Assembly (NCBI GenBank): GCA_026395215.1
Contig: JAPLZC010000010.1
Location: forward strand, 204,150 to 263,120
Reading direction: 5' to 3'
Origin: Candidatus Staskawiczbacteria bacterium
GTDB taxonomy: Bacteria > Patescibacteriota > Minisyncoccia > Minisyncoccales > Staskawiczbacteraceae
DNA length: 58,971 nt
This document shows, piece after piece, positions 9,549 through 17,780 of this stretch. Each line of letters begins with the position of its first letter. Positions within the stretch are counted from its first letter, which is position 1. The notes below the pieces were generated by a model that saw nothing but the letters and a program-made list of their open reading frames with translations, did not search any database and was not told the DNA's origin. Position numbers and translations under genes: made by a program.

Positions 9549-9901
9549 GGGAGTGACTGTTTTGATGGATAGTTCTTTAAAGTAAGGCAAGTTGAGCTTC
9601 CTTGGGGCTCATTAATCTTCCGAGGAAAAACATAATTGCTAATTTATTTAACTTTAATAAGCAACCAGCTTTAGCTTACGCTTAGGCTGCATCTTCGCCA
9701 TCAACTCCTGATAGATGGGTCGAAGGTGTTATATATCAGGATAGATAACTCCCTTCTCTGAGGAGTTATCAAAACTAAAGAGATAAAGTATCAAAAATTT
9801 TGTTAATTCTTTATTTGATACTCGAAAAACAGAATTAAATAAACTTGTAGAATTGCTTTTAAGAGTTTTCCAGACGCGAGTTCAATCTCGCCACTTCCAC
9901 A
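9549..9901 (+). ncRNA. ssrA: tmRNA; candidate tag ANLFNFNKQPALAYA (9638-9682, stop TAG 9683-9685)
   Basis: Acceptor GGGAGTG (9549-9555) pairs with CACTTCC (9892-9898) including the G3-U70 alanine determinant; T-arm GCGAGTTCAATCTCGC; directly follows smpB. Confidence 0.92.
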
Positions 9902-9914
9902 ATATAAACCTAAG

Positions 9915-10430
9915 ATAAATAACATCGACAAAGTATTAATAAACAATTTCATAAGGGCTAAAGAAGTTAGAGTTATTTCTGAAACAGGCGAACAGCTTGG
10001 AGTTATGAATATTTTCCAAGCAATAGATTTAGCAAAATCAAAGGGTTTAGATTTAATTCAAGTTACAGAAAAAGTTGAGCCACCAGTTTGTAAAATTGCC
10101 AACCACGGAAAATTCCTTTACCAGCAACAGAAAAAAGAAAAGAAAATGGCTAAACCAAAGGGTGGAGAGCTAAAAGAGATAAGACTAACCTTTGGTATCT
10201 CCCCTCACGATATGGAGGTAAGAGCAAACCAAGCCAAAAAATTCCTTGATGATGGAGATAAAGTAAAGATAAACATGGCTTTAAGGGGTAGAGAGAAAGC
10301 AATGGGACAATTTGCCACAGATAAAGTAAAAATATTTTTAGAAAATTTAAATAAGTTAATACCAATTAAAACTGAAAGAGAGTTAAAGCGTGAACCCAGA
10401 GGTTTCACAATGATAGTCAGCAAATCATAA
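9915..10430 (+). CDS. infC: Translation initiation factor IF-3; start probably non-AUG (AUA 9915 or AUC 9924), upstream of the ATG at 10005
   Basis: Frame upstream of 10005 encodes LINNFIRAKEVRVISETGEQLGV, the conserved IF-3 N-terminus; no ATG/GTG/TTG in frame between it and the tmRNA. Confidence 0.85.
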   Translation: MNNIDKVLINNFIRAKEVRVISETGEQLGVMNIFQAIDLAKSKGLDLIQVTEKVEPPVCKIANHGKFLYQQQKKEKKMAKPKGGELKEIRLTFGISPHDMEVRANQAKKFLDDGDKVKINMALRGREKAMGQFATDKVKIFLENLNKLIPIKTERELKREPRGFTMIVSKS

Positions 10431-10451
10431 CACTAATATACTAATTTTATT

Positions 10452-10518
10452 CTAATCTACAGAAACACTAATCTACAAATTCGCATTTTCGCAGATTAGC
10501 ATAAGATTCGCAGATTAG
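10452..10518. repeat. Nested inverted-repeat element (CTAATCTAC x2 ... GCAGATTAG x2), ending 12 nt before the rpmI ATG
   Basis: Units at 10452, 10468, 10491, 10510; same architecture at 37692-37769. Confidence 0.85.
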
Positions 10519-10530
10519 TATTATATTTAT

Positions 10531-10719
10531 ATGAATAAAACAAAAAAAGCGTTAGTAAAAAGATTTAGAGTGACAAAGAACGGTAAAATTCTGAGAAGAG
10601 CAACCGGTCAGAACCACTATAGATCTAAAAAAACGGGTGAACAAAAGAGAAAAGGTCGCAAATGGATCACCCTTTCAAAAAAAGAAGCTGGTAGAATTAA
10701 AAAGTTTTTAACAAAGTAA
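10531..10719 (+). CDS. rpmI: 50S ribosomal protein L35
   Basis: KRFRVTKNGKILRRATGQNHYRSKKT; infC-rpmI-rplT order. Confidence 0.95.
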   Translation: MNKTKKALVKRFRVTKNGKILRRATGQNHYRSKKTGEQKRKGRKWITLSKKEAGRIKKFLTK

Positions 10720-10734
10720 TATAATAGTAAGGTA

Positions 10735-10764
10735 CACCCTTCGCTTTTGTAAAAGCTCAGGGTG
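10735..10764. repeat. CACCCTTCG...GCTCAGGGTG palindromic repeat, related to the uvrB insert
   Basis: Shares CCCTTCG/CTCAGGG arms with 23015-23033. Confidence 0.55.
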
Positions 10765-10790
10765 ATTTCCTCGCTTAACTCGAAAATCAC

Positions 10791-11138
10791 ATGTCAAGAG
10801 TAAAAAGAGCAGTACAAGCCAGAAAGCACAGGAAAAACATACTAAAACATGCTAAAGGTTTTTCATACGGAAGAAAAACACATTTTAAGTTGGCCAAAGA
10901 TGCATTAAGACATGCATGGACTTATGCATACAGAGACAGAAAAACAAAAAAGAGATTGTCCAGGAATCTTTGGAATATACAAATAAACGCATTAGCCAGA
11001 CAAAACGGAATTACTTACAGCAGGTTAATTGACGGGCTTAAAAAACACAAGATAGAGTTAGACAGAAAAGTTTTGTCCGTATTAGCAAACGAATATCCAG
11101 AAGTATTCATAAAGGTAGTTGAAGAAGTCAAAAAGTAG
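10791..11138 (+). CDS. rplT: 50S ribosomal protein L20
   Basis: MSRVKRAVQARKHRKNILKHAKGFSYGRK. Confidence 0.97.
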   Translation: MSRVKRAVQARKHRKNILKHAKGFSYGRKTHFKLAKDALRHAWTYAYRDRKTKKRLSRNLWNIQINALARQNGITYSRLIDGLKKHKIELDRKVLSVLANEYPEVFIKVVEEVKK

Positions 11139-11148
11139 ACATAAAAAA

Positions 11149-11175
11149 ACACTCCCCTATTGGGAGTGTTTTTAG
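11149..11175. terminator. Bidirectional terminator between rplT and NUDIX gene
   Basis: ACACTCCCctatTGGGAGTGT hairpin between A and T runs. Confidence 0.85.
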
Positions 11176-11176
11176 T

Positions 11177-11665
11177 TTATTTTATATTCGTAACAAAGTC
11201 ATTCGCCTCTTTCAACAATTTCTTAGAATTTTTGAACGTTGTCCTTTTAATTGCCTCATCAATTGGAAGCCATAAAAATCCTTTGTGCTCGTGGGAAATT
11301 TCTACTGCCTTAGTTTTTGTCTCTGCAACAAAAAAGGTAACTAATTTAAAAATCCACCCGCCTAAAGCTTCAACATTATGGCGGGCAGGCTCCGACTTGC
11401 CCGTCAAATTGCCCAACAGGGCTTTTGTCGGGTATTGCTTAAAAAAGTATTTCGCATATTTTTTGAATCCCGGCAAAATTTTAATATCCTTTATCCCGGT
11501 TTCCTCACCCACCTCCCTCCTTGCGGCGTCTTCCTCACTTTCTTTACCTTCAATATGCCCCTTAGGAAATTCCCAATGCCCAGAAGGGTAATGCAAAAGG
11601 AGGTAATAAGTTTTATCACCATCTTTTCTAAAAATTATAGCTCCCGCTGATTTCTCTCTTGGCAT
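11177..11665 (-). CDS. NUDIX hydrolase
   Basis: GHIEGKESEEDAARREVGEETGI (Nudix box). Confidence 0.93.
   Translation of the reverse strand: MPREKSAGAIIFRKDGDKTYYLLLHYPSGHWEFPKGHIEGKESEEDAARREVGEETGIKDIKILPGFKKYAKYFFKQYPTKALLGNLTGKSEPARHNVEALGGWIFKLVTFFVAETKTKAVEISHEHKGFLWLPIDEAIKRTTFKNSKKLLKEANDFVTNIK
11381..11434 (-). repeat. ACCCGACAAAAGC...GACGGGC family repeat inside the NUDIX CDS
   Basis: ACCCGACAAAAGCCCTGTTGGGCAATTTGACGGGC on minus strand. Confidence 0.7.
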
Positions 11666-11670
11666 ATAAA

Positions 11671-13410
11671 CTAATTTTTAATTTTTAATTTGAAATTTTC
11701 AATTAATTCCTGTATCGGCAAAGTATTTATAATGTCGCTCTTCTCTGCCCAACCTCGTCTTGCTTGGCCAACACCATATTCCATTAAATCCATCTGTTCT
11801 TTTTGGTGGCTGTCTGTATTTATTATCATTTTTATTCCCCTTGCCTTTGCTTGTCTTATATTAAAACCATTTAGGTCTAGCCTTCTGGGAGAGGAATTAA
11901 TTTCTAAAATTATTCCTGCTCTTTTGGCAACTTCAAGTATTTTATCAAAATCCATTTGATATTCATCTCTCTGGCCAATTAACCTTCCCGTTGGGTGCGC
12001 AAATATATCAACGTTTGGGTTCTCTAAAGCTTTCACTATTCTTTCTGTCATTTCCTTTCTTTTCATCTTCATTCCAGAATGGATACTAATAATAACATAA
12101 TCTAATTTTTCCAAAAATTCATCTTCAATTGCTAACGAGCCATCTGGCAATATATCTACCTCGCATCCATGTAAAATGCGGAACTTTATACCTTGCTCTT
12201 TAAACTTTAAATTTAGTTTTTGTATTTCTTCGTTTTGTTTTAATAGTTTTTTTCCGTCTAACCCATTTGTGATTCCTATAAATTTTGAGTGATCTGAGAT
12301 GCCAATATATTCGTGGCCCATGTCTATAGCTTTTTGAACCATATCTTCTAAAGAATTATCCCCGTCAGAATCTAAAGTATGTGTATGCAGGTTTCCCTTT
12401 ATATCTTTAAGCTCCACTAGAATCGGCAGTTTACCTTCTATGGCGGCTTGAATTTCTCCGTCATCTTGGCGCATTTCCGGTTCTATGTATGGCAAGCCAA
12501 TGGCTTTATAAACTTCTTGTTCTGTTTTGCCTGCAATATACTTTTTACCTTTAAAAACTCCGTATTCTGAAAGTTTTAGACCTTTCTCAATGGCAATTTT
12601 TCTTGTAGCAATGTTGTGCTCTTTAGAACCTGTAAAATATTGCAAGGCTGAGCCAAAGCTTTCCTTTTTAACCATTCTTAAATCAATATCAAATCCTTCT
12701 TTAAACCTTACAGAACACTTTGTTCCACCATTTGCCCAAATTTTCTCCACTTCAGGCATTTTCACGAAAAAATCTGCGGTCTTTTTTGGTTTATCAGACA
12801 CCACCAAAATATCAATGTCACCAATTGTTTCTTTTTGTCTTCTAACAGAGCCAGCAACGCTAACCTGCTTTATTTCTTTTCTATTTTCCAATCTCTTTAT
12901 AATTTCTTTAACAGTCGACATAATATCCCCTAATAAAAATCTACCCTTGCTCTGCTTCAAAAATTCTAATCCCTGCAATATATTTTTTTCTGTTTTTTCT
13001 CCAAACCCAAAAAGCGGAGCTATTTTATGACTCTTAGCCATTTTAGACAAATCTTTCAAATTTTTAATCCCCAGTTTTTGGTAAAGCACTTTTATCTTTT
13101 TTGGTCCCAACCCCTCAACCTTCAGCAGTTCTTCAACCTTAAACGGCAACTTTTTTTTAAGAGCCTCCAAACTTTTTATTTTTCCAGTTTTTAGATACTC
13201 TTCTATCCCCTTGGCTATACCCTCGCCAACACCAGAAATTTCATAAAGCGCCTTAATACCTCCATTTATATAAATTTCTCCGACATCGTCCTTTAAGCTA
13301 TCTAAAGTCAGCGCTACTTTTCTGTAGGCAAAAGGCTTAAAGCTTACACCATCTATTTCCAGATAGTTTGCCATTTCAAAAAATATTTTTGCTAATTCTT
13401 GATTCTTCAT
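11671..13410 (-). CDS. polX: PolX-type DNA polymerase with PHP domain
   Basis: HhH motifs, GDIDILVVSDKP pol X NTase motif, NLHTHTLDSDGDNSLEDM PHP; start taken at MKNQELAKIFFEMA. Confidence 0.92.
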   Translation of the reverse strand: MKNQELAKIFFEMANYLEIDGVSFKPFAYRKVALTLDSLKDDVGEIYINGGIKALYEISGVGEGIAKGIEEYLKTGKIKSLEALKKKLPFKVEELLKVEGLGPKKIKVLYQKLGIKNLKDLSKMAKSHKIAPLFGFGEKTEKNILQGLEFLKQSKGRFLLGDIMSTVKEIIKRLENRKEIKQVSVAGSVRRQKETIGDIDILVVSDKPKKTADFFVKMPEVEKIWANGGTKCSVRFKEGFDIDLRMVKKESFGSALQYFTGSKEHNIATRKIAIEKGLKLSEYGVFKGKKYIAGKTEQEVYKAIGLPYIEPEMRQDDGEIQAAIEGKLPILVELKDIKGNLHTHTLDSDGDNSLEDMVQKAIDMGHEYIGISDHSKFIGITNGLDGKKLLKQNEEIQKLNLKFKEQGIKFRILHGCEVDILPDGSLAIEDEFLEKLDYVIISIHSGMKMKRKEMTERIVKALENPNVDIFAHPTGRLIGQRDEYQMDFDKILEVAKRAGIILEINSSPRRLDLNGFNIRQAKARGIKMIINTDSHQKEQMDLMEYGVGQARRGWAEKSDIINTLPIQELIENFKLKIKN

Positions 13411-13414
13411 TTTT

Positions 13415-14059
13415 TTATGGCTCCACCACCGGTTTCCCTCCAGAAAATGGAATAATATGACCATCTCTTGAAAAAATGTGCTTTCTAACAAGTAGCAACA
13501 AAATTGTTGAAATAATTGTTAGCGCGCTTACAGAAATGAAAAGTACTTTGAATCCTACAAGTGCCACCACTATTCCACTTAACCCACCCGCTATACCGGC
13601 TCCCATACCCACAGATGTGCTTTCTAGTCCCCATTCAAAAGCTTCTTTGCCTTTATCTATGTGGCGGGTGAATATGGCAAGCCAGGAAGGCAGTACCATT
13701 GCCATACCAGCCGCATATATTACCTGCAAAAGATAAATGTGCCATGGCGCAGAAGAAAAAAGATATCCAATTGGTATAAACGCTGCTATAAACATTCCGC
13801 ACACCATAAACCAAAAATCATCTTTCTCTCCATGCTTTTTGTCCAGAAAAATTGCTATTGGGATTTGGAAAAAAGATTTTGGTATCCAATAAAAAAGCGC
13901 GGCCAGTCCAGCAATTCCTGCGGCTTGTGCTGGGCTATTTTTTGCGATATTACCCAAAATAAATATAGCAAATATGGGAGACAACAAGCCCCACCCCAAA
14001 TTTAAAAAAAGATCGCTTACAACCAATGTCTTAATAACCCTATTTATTAATTTTGCCAT
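13415..14059 (-). CDS. Half-size MFS-type transporter (about 6 TM)
   Basis: 214 aa, hydrophobic helices, IPIAIFLDKKHGEKD loop typical of MFS. Confidence 0.75.
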   Translation of the reverse strand: MAKLINRVIKTLVVSDLFLNLGWGLLSPIFAIFILGNIAKNSPAQAAGIAGLAALFYWIPKSFFQIPIAIFLDKKHGEKDDFWFMVCGMFIAAFIPIGYLFSSAPWHIYLLQVIYAAGMAMVLPSWLAIFTRHIDKGKEAFEWGLESTSVGMGAGIAGGLSGIVVALVGFKVLFISVSALTIISTILLLLVRKHIFSRDGHIIPFSGGKPVVEP

Positions 14060-14111
14060 TTTGTTACGTTTATTTATTATTTTAATATTTTACCACAAAT
14101 AAAAACAAAAA

Positions 14112-14126
14112 GCCCCCAGAAGGGGC
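14112..14126 (-). terminator. Probable intrinsic terminator of greA
   Basis: GCCCC/GGGGC stem with T-run on minus strand. Confidence 0.6.
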
Positions 14127-14140
14127 ATTTTGTTGTTTTG

Positions 14141-14617
14141 CTAGCTAATCTCGTATTTTATATTCTTTATTTTATATCTCATTTCAACGGGGGAAGGAAC
14201 AATCACCTCATCTCCTATTTTATGACCCATTAAGGCTCTTCCAACAGGTGATTCATTACTAATTTTTCCTAATGCCGGATTTGCTTCCAACGTCCCTACA
14301 ACAACAAATTCATCTTTTTGTCCGCCAACGTCCACTCTAACCTTCGCCCCAACTGCCACAACTCCCTGCTTATCTTTTGCCGGATTTTTTATCAATTCAT
14401 GGTGGTCCAAAACATTTCTCAGTTCGTCAATTCGCGACCTCAAAAAGTCTATATCTTCCTGAAAGCTGACAAACTCCGGATTTAAATCTTCTGACTCTAA
14501 AACTTTTGGCGCCTCCTGACCTAAAGATTTTTTTTGCTCAAAATCAACCAACTCTGCATATTCTTTTTTAAGCTCCTGAAATTTTTCTTTGGTTATGTAA
14601 AAAAGTTTGTCTTCCAT
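14141..14617 (-). CDS. greA: GreA/GreB-family transcription elongation factor
   Basis: ISNESPVGRALMGHKIGDEVIVPSP; likely start MEDKLFYITKE. Confidence 0.88.
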   Translation of the reverse strand: MEDKLFYITKEKFQELKKEYAELVDFEQKKSLGQEAPKVLESEDLNPEFVSFQEDIDFLRSRIDELRNVLDHHELIKNPAKDKQGVVAVGAKVRVDVGGQKDEFVVVGTLEANPALGKISNESPVGRALMGHKIGDEVIVPSPVEMRYKIKNIKYEIS

Positions 14618-14670
14618 GTTATGGCTTTTTAATGATATTCCAGCAATCAAGTAATGTCAATACTTTTTTT

Positions 14671-15888
14671 TCACAGCAAGATTTTTATTTTCCCGTAGAC
14701 CCCGTCGTATCCTGGCTTAATAGAGACTTTTCCTTGGCGCATTTTTATAACTCCCGTAGCAATCTCCGGTAAAGACCATTTTTTAATTTCTTCTTCCGTT
14801 GACTCCAATAATATTTCTAATTCGTTCCCTAAATTTTTTATTAGGTTATTATAATACTTTGGGACTTCTTTAGACAAGACAGAAACGCCAATTGATTCAG
14901 CAATTACTTCGTTTAGTGGAATCAAACTCTTAAATGGAATTGCATTTTTAGGCACAAAACCTTCCGGCCTATCGGCTAATTCTTCAACTCTGTTCAAAAC
15001 ACCTATAACTAATTTCTTTTTACACTTAGGACAAATATTTTTATTTTTTTTAGATTGCCTAGGAGAATAACTTATGCCACATAGTCTATGACCATCATAA
15101 TGGTATTTCCCCTCTTCCGGGAAAAATTCAATGGTATATAAGAATTTTTTAGAACGCACTTTCGGAGTTTTTGATTTTAGCGCGTCAGCAATCCCTTTAT
15201 AGCTAAGCTCTGTGGTAAAGACATTTGCCTCTCTGCCAATTTTGGCAAGAGAATGGGCATCACTATTAGAGATTAAATTAATTTTATCTAATTGAGAAAG
15301 CCTCCAATTCATTTTTGGATCAGAACATAAACCTGTTTCTATTGCATAAATATATTTTGTGTATTCTTCAAAACATTCTTCTAAAGAATTAAAACCTGAC
15401 TTTGACCCAAAAACAGAAAACCACGGCGTCCAAGCGTGAGCCGGCACCACCAAACAATCTTTATCTACCTCTAAAACAATTTTAACCAACTCCTTTGCGT
15501 CTAATCCCAAAATTGGCCGTCCATCAGAATGCAAATTTCCTATTTTACTTAATTTTTCGTTTATTTTTTCAACCGTATTTATAGATGGAGCGAAAATAAT
15601 TATGTGAATTTTCCTGACTTTGCCGTTTTTTTTATAAATACAGCTGATTTCTGAAGTTAGAATAAATCGAGTCCCAAAATTTGATTTTTTTAGTGAAAAA
15701 AGCCCCGATTCTGCGGGGTTTAGTTCTTTTTTTATACTCTTTAACCATTTAGGGTGTGTAAAATCTCCTGTTCCCAAAACTTTAATCCCTTTAATTTCCG
15801 CCCATTTAGCCAAATTAGCCAGATTCATTTGTGGAGATACAGCCCTAGAATATTTAGAATGTATGTGAAAATCTGCTATAAAATTCAT
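14671..15888 (-). CDS. PHP-domain Endonuclease Q-like protein
   Basis: ADFHIHSKYSRAVS, LGTGDFTHPKWL, SDAHSLAKIGREA; CGISYSPRQSKKNKNICPKCKKKL Zn cluster; C-terminal helix-rich domain. Confidence 0.8.
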   Translation of the reverse strand: MNFIADFHIHSKYSRAVSPQMNLANLAKWAEIKGIKVLGTGDFTHPKWLKSIKKELNPAESGLFSLKKSNFGTRFILTSEISCIYKKNGKVRKIHIIIFAPSINTVEKINEKLSKIGNLHSDGRPILGLDAKELVKIVLEVDKDCLVVPAHAWTPWFSVFGSKSGFNSLEECFEEYTKYIYAIETGLCSDPKMNWRLSQLDKINLISNSDAHSLAKIGREANVFTTELSYKGIADALKSKTPKVRSKKFLYTIEFFPEEGKYHYDGHRLCGISYSPRQSKKNKNICPKCKKKLVIGVLNRVEELADRPEGFVPKNAIPFKSLIPLNEVIAESIGVSVLSKEVPKYYNNLIKNLGNELEILLESTEEEIKKWSLPEIATGVIKMRQGKVSIKPGYDGVYGKIKILL

Positions 15889-16865
15889 ATTTTATCTAAA
15901 ATTATTCCTCCCTGATAATTTAATTTATATATTTTTTTATCTTGTACAGTAATTTCTTCTACACCGGAAAAGTCGTCAATGCTTCCCTTACCTTGGTCAG
16001 AATATTTATATTCTCTTTTTTCATATTCACAAGATTTTCCAAGCCGACATTTTTCAGCTAACCTAAACAATGATTCCCTTAAAAAACCAGCTTCCAATCT
16101 TCCAATTTGATCTCCCATATAATTCATACCCCAAATTGGTCTTAACTCCTGATAAATAATTTCTTGCCCGATAAACTTTTTATTCCCATTAAAAAAAATG
16201 TCGCGATAAAAATAATCTCCTTTTTGGAATTCTAATTGTTTAGAAGCTAAAAGACGTGGGTTGTCTAACGAGTTAGCATTAGCAGCAAAAGTACTTTTGC
16301 GGGCTTCACACAGAAAATTTACCAAGCTCTCCAAGTTTATATTGCTTTTATCTGTATAATCAATTTCCTTAAAAGTGAATTTACCTCCGCTTTCAAGCGC
16401 GCTCATCATTAATTTACCCAATTCTTTTGTTTCTACTATATATTTTGAATATTTATCTTTCTTTTTAATATCCAATGGAGCCTGAAATCTCAATAACTTT
16501 TTGCCTTCCTGAGACTCTACAACCTCCGCAATATCCCTAAACTGTAATGATGGCACTAACCAAATATAATCATTAATTTTTTGTAAAACCTCATCAAAGT
16601 AAACAAAAAGCAAATAAAAGTTTTTTTCCGCTTTGAAACTTTCCTGCAAAAAATCCTTTACAAAAATGCCTTTCTTCATGGGCTTAAAAGTGCTACCAAT
16701 AAGGAAATACATTTCTTTCTCTTTGTATTCCCCTCTTCTTTCCACAGCCAAATAGTCTTCTAGCCCCTTCTTCTCCGGCTTAAAAACAACCAGCCTGCCT
16801 CCGGTGCTTAAAGCAATTACATCAATAATTTTATCTTCAATTTCCTCTTGTATATTCTCAACCAT
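15885..16865 (-). CDS. Hypothetical protein
   Basis: 326 aa ORF, 4-nt overlap with downstream EndoQ-like gene. Confidence 0.75.
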   Translation of the reverse strand: MVENIQEEIEDKIIDVIALSTGGRLVVFKPEKKGLEDYLAVERRGEYKEKEMYFLIGSTFKPMKKGIFVKDFLQESFKAEKNFYLLFVYFDEVLQKINDYIWLVPSLQFRDIAEVVESQEGKKLLRFQAPLDIKKKDKYSKYIVETKELGKLMMSALESGGKFTFKEIDYTDKSNINLESLVNFLCEARKSTFAANANSLDNPRLLASKQLEFQKGDYFYRDIFFNGNKKFIGQEIIYQELRPIWGMNYMGDQIGRLEAGFLRESLFRLAEKCRLGKSCEYEKREYKYSDQGKGSIDDFSGVEEITVQDKKIYKLNYQGGIILDKI

Positions 16866-16866
16866 T

Positions 16867-17205
16867 TTAAATTTTATACACTTTATATCCCTCGTGAACT
16901 TTTTCTTCTATTTTCATACCAACGTCATCTCCTTTTTTAGCTACTTTAACCTCTTTGTGGTCAATTTGCATAGATTTAACCTTTTGCTCAAAATCTGTTT
17001 CTTGGCCACCAATTATTCTAATATCATCTCCAATCTTCAAAGGTGATAAAAGATTAATAACCACCACCTCTATATTAGAAAAATAATGGGTTATTCTCCC
17101 TATTAATTTTCCTTCTATTGCGGCTTTTACCGGGCTTGCTTTTTTTACAACTTTTTTGACTACCTTTTTTGCTACTTTTTTAACTGTTTTTTTCTTTGTT
17201 GCCAT
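16867..17205 (-). CDS. EF-Tu domain II-like protein with Lys-rich N-terminal tail
   Basis: GKLIGRITHYFSNIEVVVI...IGDDIRIIGGQETDFEQKVKSMQIDHKEVKVAKKGDDVGMKI; tail KKKTVKKVAKKVVKKVVKK. Confidence 0.78.
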   Translation of the reverse strand: MATKKKTVKKVAKKVVKKVVKKASPVKAAIEGKLIGRITHYFSNIEVVVINLLSPLKIGDDIRIIGGQETDFEQKVKSMQIDHKEVKVAKKGDDVGMKIEEKVHEGYKVYKI

Positions 17206-17212
17206 GTTTCTT

Positions 17213-17242
17213 GCCCGCCTAATTGCTTTAGCTTTTGGCGGG
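17213..17242 (-). repeat. CCCGCCAAAAGCTAAAGCAATTAGGCGGGC hairpin repeat upstream of the EF-Tu-like gene
   Basis: Same core as 39231-39260 and related to the ileS/DHH/NUDIX repeat. Confidence 0.6.
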
Positions 17243-17279
17243 TTATATTAATTATATATAACTCTTACCTTACTCTAAC

Positions 17280-17450
17280 AAAAAAACCATTGCTTTTCAA
17301 CAATAGTTCCTTTAAGGGGGAGAGTGAATATTTTGCAACGAAATTGGTTTTTCTCGAGTCTAACTTCGGACAACGAAGCTAAATATATATTTTTCCTACT
17401 TCGATACAAGCTATTTTTGTCCTTAGGGATAAACCCCGTACCCTCCCCAT
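17280..17450 (-). ncRNA. Candidate structured ncRNA (6S-like?), about 170 nt
   Basis: Promoter TTGACA-16-TAGAAT (17458-17485, minus); end pairing GGGGAGGGT/CACTCTCCCC; 8-bp internal hairpin TAGCTTCG/CGAAGTTA; terminator stem 17286-17307 plus T7. Confidence 0.65.
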
Positions 17451-17457
17451 AACTGTA

Positions 17458-17485
17458 ATTCTATCTTTTAATACCCAAATGTCAA
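17458..17485 (-). promoter_or_regulatory. Sigma70-type promoter
   Basis: TTGACA, 16 nt, TAGAAT on minus strand. Confidence 0.8.
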
Positions 17486-17492
17486 TTGCTTG

Positions 17493-17521
17493 TTGACAAA
17501 TTTATATTTTAAAAATAGAAT
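17493..17521 (+). promoter_or_regulatory. Sigma70-type promoter
   Basis: TTGACA, 17 nt, TAGAAT. Confidence 0.82.
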
Positions 17522-17527
17522 TAAATC

Positions 17528-17780
17528 AACGTAGCAAACGCTGTGGAGACACAGCCAAACAACAAGGAGATACGGGTCAGCAGATGATGAAGACGACAAA
17601 GACGACGGCAACGATCATCGCGCGATGAACACCGGGAACCGGGGGCGCCTGCCATGAAAGGGGTGGGCGCCCCCACCAGTGCTCTTTAACAATTTACAGG
17701 TTCTGACCCTCTGGTCAGAAGAAACTGCTCAGTGATGAGCGCAACAAAAAAGCAGGACACATGTCTCTGCTTCTTTTTTT
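17528..17780 (+). ncRNA. Candidate structured ncRNA or leader-like transcript with boxA-like sequence
   Basis: Own promoter; hairpins 17540-17555, 17641-17674 (9-bp GGGGGCGCC/GGCGCCCCC), 17701-17720, 17727-17740; terminator 17750-17779; no ORF >15 codons recognised. Confidence 0.6.
17750..17779 (+). terminator. Intrinsic terminator
   Basis: AAGCAGGACACATGTCTCTGCTT hairpin then C + T7. Confidence 0.85.

Noticed and set aside
13411-13491. N-terminal extension of PolX (MLESTFFQEMVILFHFLEGNRWWSHKK)
   Set aside because: Overlaps the MFS gene and is not PolX-like; MKNQELAKIF at 13410 is the natural start.
17584-17628. MMKTTKTTATIIAR micro-ORF resembles the E. coli thr operon leader peptide (Thr/Ile-rich)
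   Set aside because: No threonine biosynthesis gene follows; the transcript ends at a terminator before a convergent NIF3-like gene. Similarity is probably composition-driven.
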